Source of the DNA: JALEFZ01 sp039817415
GTDB lineage: Bacteria > Bacteroidota > Bacteroidia > J057
Assembly (NCBI GenBank): GCA_039817415.1
Contig: JBCBVV010000015.1
Location: 1 to 64,000 of the forward strand
Direction: 5' to 3'
Length of the DNA: 64,000 nt
Made by a program: the position numbers and the translations under genes. The stretch's first letter is position 1, and every line of letters starts with the position of its first letter. This document shows, piece after piece, positions 61,855 to 64,000 of the stretch. The notes under the pieces are model-generated. The model saw only the letters and a list, made by a program, of their open reading frames with translations. It ran no database searches and had not been told where the DNA came from.

Positions 61855-63624
61855 TTACTTAAGAAGTTTTTTAGAAAATATTCTATCTGAAGTCTTGATG
61901 GAAAGGAGATAAATTCCTTTTTGTAATTCTCCTGTCGGAAGGCTTACTTCTCTCACTCCCGAATTAATGGAACGACTGAGCAGCAGCCTACCGCTCATGT
62001 CATACAATTCTAATTGGGCCTTTTCTCCTAAGTCCTCTACCAGACTTACCCTCAGGAAATCCTGAAAAGGATTAGGCATAACCTGAATGGATTCGGCCAA
62101 GTCATAATCAATGTTACTGGGAGAAAAACTGACTTGTTGGGTAAAGGAATCTCTTCCACAGCCATTTTCAGCAATGAGTGTAACATCATAGGTAGCTGAC
62201 CCTCCAAAATCGTAGACAGGACTCCTTTCTATAAGGCGATCTCCCCCTTGAAAATCCCAAATATAGCGACTACCGTATTGGCTCTTATTGATCATCAGAG
62301 CTGCTGTTCCATTTGTATTGTACTCAAAGTTGGAGACAGGCATTGGACCATAGACATTGGATCCTGTGGAGCTTACTTTTACCCAGATTGTATCTAGGGC
62401 CCCTGCAATATTGGGGCAGTTGCTGGCATGTAAAGCTGAAATGACAAGGGGAATGAGCGTATCTCCAACAGGATAAGTAGCACAATTGGGCTTCCAACAG
62501 ACCTGACCATTTACAGGATTAGCGCCAGACTGGGTGAATGAGGCTTGGTTTTGGAAGGCGTTTCCTAAGGCTTCGACAAAAATACTATCCTGTAAAGTGG
62601 GATGTGTAACGCTTACTGGATAGCAAAATGAATCTGCATCTGTAATGAAGATGGTATCTCCCACGTGATTGAGTGCAGATATATCTTGGACAATAGTGGG
62701 AAGGGTAGAGTCTGTTTTGCAGGTAATGACATGCATTTGAAAGTCAAATCGATACGTCCCTAATAAATTTCCATTTCTATATTCAGATGCCTGAATGGCA
62801 TAGGCAAAAATACCAGCTTGGTTTGCATTGAAGTTAAGGTAACCTGTCTGAGGATCAAGAAAGTGAGTCGAATTTGTTCCAAAAGGTTCCTGGGCTGTAA
62901 AACCAGGATTGAAAGTTACATGTTGATAGGGAGGTCCTCCCATAGGATTTACAAAAGGATCTACCGTTGGGTCATTGCCTCCTTGCTGCGGATTGCCTGT
63001 TCCTAATCCTAGGAAATTGATGCCTGTGTAGGGCGCAACAAGTTCATATACAATGGAATCTCCATCTGCATCGTAAGCAGAATGGTCAAAATCAAAGGGC
63101 TGATTGGCACAAGCGAAGGTGAGCGGAAGGTTTTGAAACTCTGGAGAGTTATTGTAAGTAGCCAAGTTTGATCCAGGAAGGGAAGCAACCATGGTCATTC
63201 CAGCGCCTAAAGGATTTTGAAGGTTGTCAATGGCAAAGTTTCGGCAACACCTACTCCAGCCAAAGGCATAACCACTTGGACTTAGGGGTAAGGATACTGA
63301 GGTGGTGTAGGTCATGAACTCCACACAAATGTTAGGAGGTACATTGTTACACTGAGCAGCATACTGTAACTGAGGACTCTGTGCAGGGGCGGGGATACTG
63401 ATCGTGCTGTAAACACCCCCATTCCCATCGAAAACAAACATGTTAATCAGTGCATCGAAAGGAGCTTGTCCATTTAGGCAATCTCTGTAGAGCGTGAGCT
63501 TTACTTCGTAGGTTTGTGTGAAAGGATCAGTACATGTGTAGGAAAGGCTGGACCCAATGATATGGGTGGCAAAGGTAGCATGCACGTACAATATTGCAGC
63601 CAAAAATAAAAGGAATTTTTTCAT
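61855..63624 (-). CDS. Large secreted PKD-domain protein with T9SS sorting domain
   Basis: This 589-residue protein runs from ATG 63624 (MKKFLLFLAAILYVHATFATH). The N-terminal 330 residues form Cys-containing beta-rich repeats (SYTCTDPFTQTYEVKLTLYRDCLNG, CCRNFAIDN). A PKD-like domain near residues 450-530 (YNTNGTAALMINKSQYGSRYIWDFQGG ... YDVTLIAENGCGRD) precedes a T9SS type A tail (VMPNPFQDFLRVSLVEDLGEKAQLELYDMSGRLL ... GIYLLSIKTSDRIFSKKLLK). It probably acts at the cell surface in adhesion or motility. It is not known to be an enzyme. Confidence 0.8.
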   Translation of the reverse strand: MKKFLLFLAAILYVHATFATHIIGSSLSYTCTDPFTQTYEVKLTLYRDCLNGQAPFDALINMFVFDGNGGVYSTISIPAPAQSPQLQYAAQCNNVPPNICVEFMTYTTSVSLPLSPSGYAFGWSRCCRNFAIDNLQNPLGAGMTMVASLPGSNLATYNNSPEFQNLPLTFACANQPFDFDHSAYDADGDSIVYELVAPYTGINFLGLGTGNPQQGGNDPTVDPFVNPMGGPPYQHVTFNPGFTAQEPFGTNSTHFLDPQTGYLNFNANQAGIFAYAIQASEYRNGNLLGTYRFDFQMHVITCKTDSTLPTIVQDISALNHVGDTIFITDADSFCYPVSVTHPTLQDSIFVEALGNAFQNQASFTQSGANPVNGQVCWKPNCATYPVGDTLIPLVISALHASNCPNIAGALDTIWVKVSSTGSNVYGPMPVSNFEYNTNGTAALMINKSQYGSRYIWDFQGGDRLIERSPVYDFGGSATYDVTLIAENGCGRDSFTQQVSFSPSNIDYDLAESIQVMPNPFQDFLRVSLVEDLGEKAQLELYDMSGRLLLSRSINSGVREVSLPTGELQKGIYLLSIKTSDRIFSKKLLK

Positions 63625-63746
63625 GGTCATTTTGGTAAGTTTGATTGTAATCTTACCAAAAAGTAGACACAAATTACTTGATTTAAAAGCAATTTTGACC
63701 ATGAAAAGAGGCCTTGATTACACGTCTATGCAGGTTATGATACTTG

Positions 63747-64000
63747 TTAAAGTTTGCTAGCTGCCAATGCACCTCCTACGATTCCAGCTTGGTTTTGGAG
63801 CTCTGCTGGAACTACACGAGTAGGAACTTCCAAGTAATGTTGGAACTTCTCAAACTTCTTACTCACTCCCCCTCCCAAAATGATCATGTCAGGATAGAAC
63901 AGTCTATAAACATGGTTCAAATATTCATTAAAGCGATAAGCCCATTCCTCCCAGGACAAGCCCTCAGCTTTTCGAATAGAGTCTGCTGCATATTTCTCTG
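63747..64000 (-). CDS. ROK-family (polyphosphate) glucokinase, 3' end
   Basis: Only the last 84 codons lie in the window; the gene continues past base 64000. The visible part reads SIRKAEGLSWEEWAYRFNEY, then LFYPDMIILGGGVSKKFEKF and GIVGGALAA. The C-terminal GGGVS/K motif and helices are those of ROK kinases, close to polyphosphate glucokinase PpgK. Substrate is not determined by this fragment. Confidence 0.75.
   Translation of the reverse strand, partial: EKYAADSIRKAEGLSWEEWAYRFNEYLNHVYRLFYPDMIILGGGVSKKFEKFQHYLEVPTRVVPAELQNQAGIVGGALAASKL

Noticed and set aside
1..64000. CRISPR arrays, insertion sequences, prophage genes, rRNA and tRNA
   Set aside because: No regularly spaced repeats, transposase or integrase motifs, and no RNA gene signatures were found on reading both strands.

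Overview
The window reads as chromosomal DNA of a free-living member of the Bacteroidota (Bacteroidetes). The support is: a perfect TTTG-N19-TAnnTTTG promoter in front of hppA and a close variant in front of hisG; type IX secretion machinery (two PorT-like proteins) together with secreted proteins carrying C-terminal T9SS-type tails; a SusB-type GH97 enzyme and a GH2 enzyme; a membrane-anchored 'reg_prop / Y_Y_Y / LuxR-HTH' regulator; bifunctional HisB and HisIE; and MenG, CoaX and a membrane pyrophosphatase. I see no rRNA, tRNA, CRISPR array, insertion sequence, prophage or recognisable integration scar.

Layout. 1-6.9 kb: a small FN3-like secreted protein, whose start lies inside a 70-bp perfect inverted repeat at the window edge, a TPR/class III adenylate cyclase, a GH97 lipoprotein, a family 2 glycosyltransferase and a sugar-nucleotide epimerase. 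7-8.7 kb: a SatD-like regulator and a DUF3307-type membrane protein behind a promoter with repeated AGGTTATAT boxes. 8.8-11.2 kb (minus): a sulfotransferase and a polysaccharide flippase. 11.6-16.2 kb: a small secreted protein, a flavin monooxygenase, a cytochrome c/PQQ-type sugar dehydrogenase lipoprotein and a secreted protein. 16.3-21.2 kb (minus): sufBCDS. 21.8-28.3 kb: a giant BNR/sortilin-like secreted protein, engB, menG/ubiE and a tandem pair of porT-like genes. 28.3-32.3 kb (minus): blaR1-like, blaI-like and hppA. 32.5-34.4 kb: an lpxD-like gene and coaX. 34.4-44.2 kb: a hybrid propeller regulator, a secreted glucan-binding-like T9SS protein, a VOC protein, a GH2 glycosidase, a class V aminotransferase, a GNAT protein and a pentapeptide-repeat protein. 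44.3-53.0 kb: topA, a GNAT protein, a small helical protein, a RecB/AddA-like helicase-nuclease, a zinc-ribbon membrane protein and a small membrane protein. 53.1-61.1 kb: the complete histidine pathway. 61.1-64 kb: an outer-membrane-like protein, a PKD/T9SS protein and the 3' end of a ROK-type (polyphosphate) glucokinase.

How the genes work together. hisG-D-C-B-(HD gene, opposite strand)-H-A-F-IE encodes all ten steps from PRPP and ATP to histidine. The region upstream of hisG holds a classical transcription attenuator: a Bacteroidota promoter, a 29-codon leader ORF with five His codons (four in its last ten codons), mutually exclusive pause and antiterminator helices, and an intrinsic terminator. 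This is the most striking regulatory structure in the window. sufBCDS supplies Fe-S cluster assembly and has a palindrome at its promoter. The same 13 bases recur between the promoter elements of a small gene next to the RecB-like helicase. The GH97, GH2, propeller regulator and secreted binding protein point to polysaccharide use, although no SusCD pair is present here.
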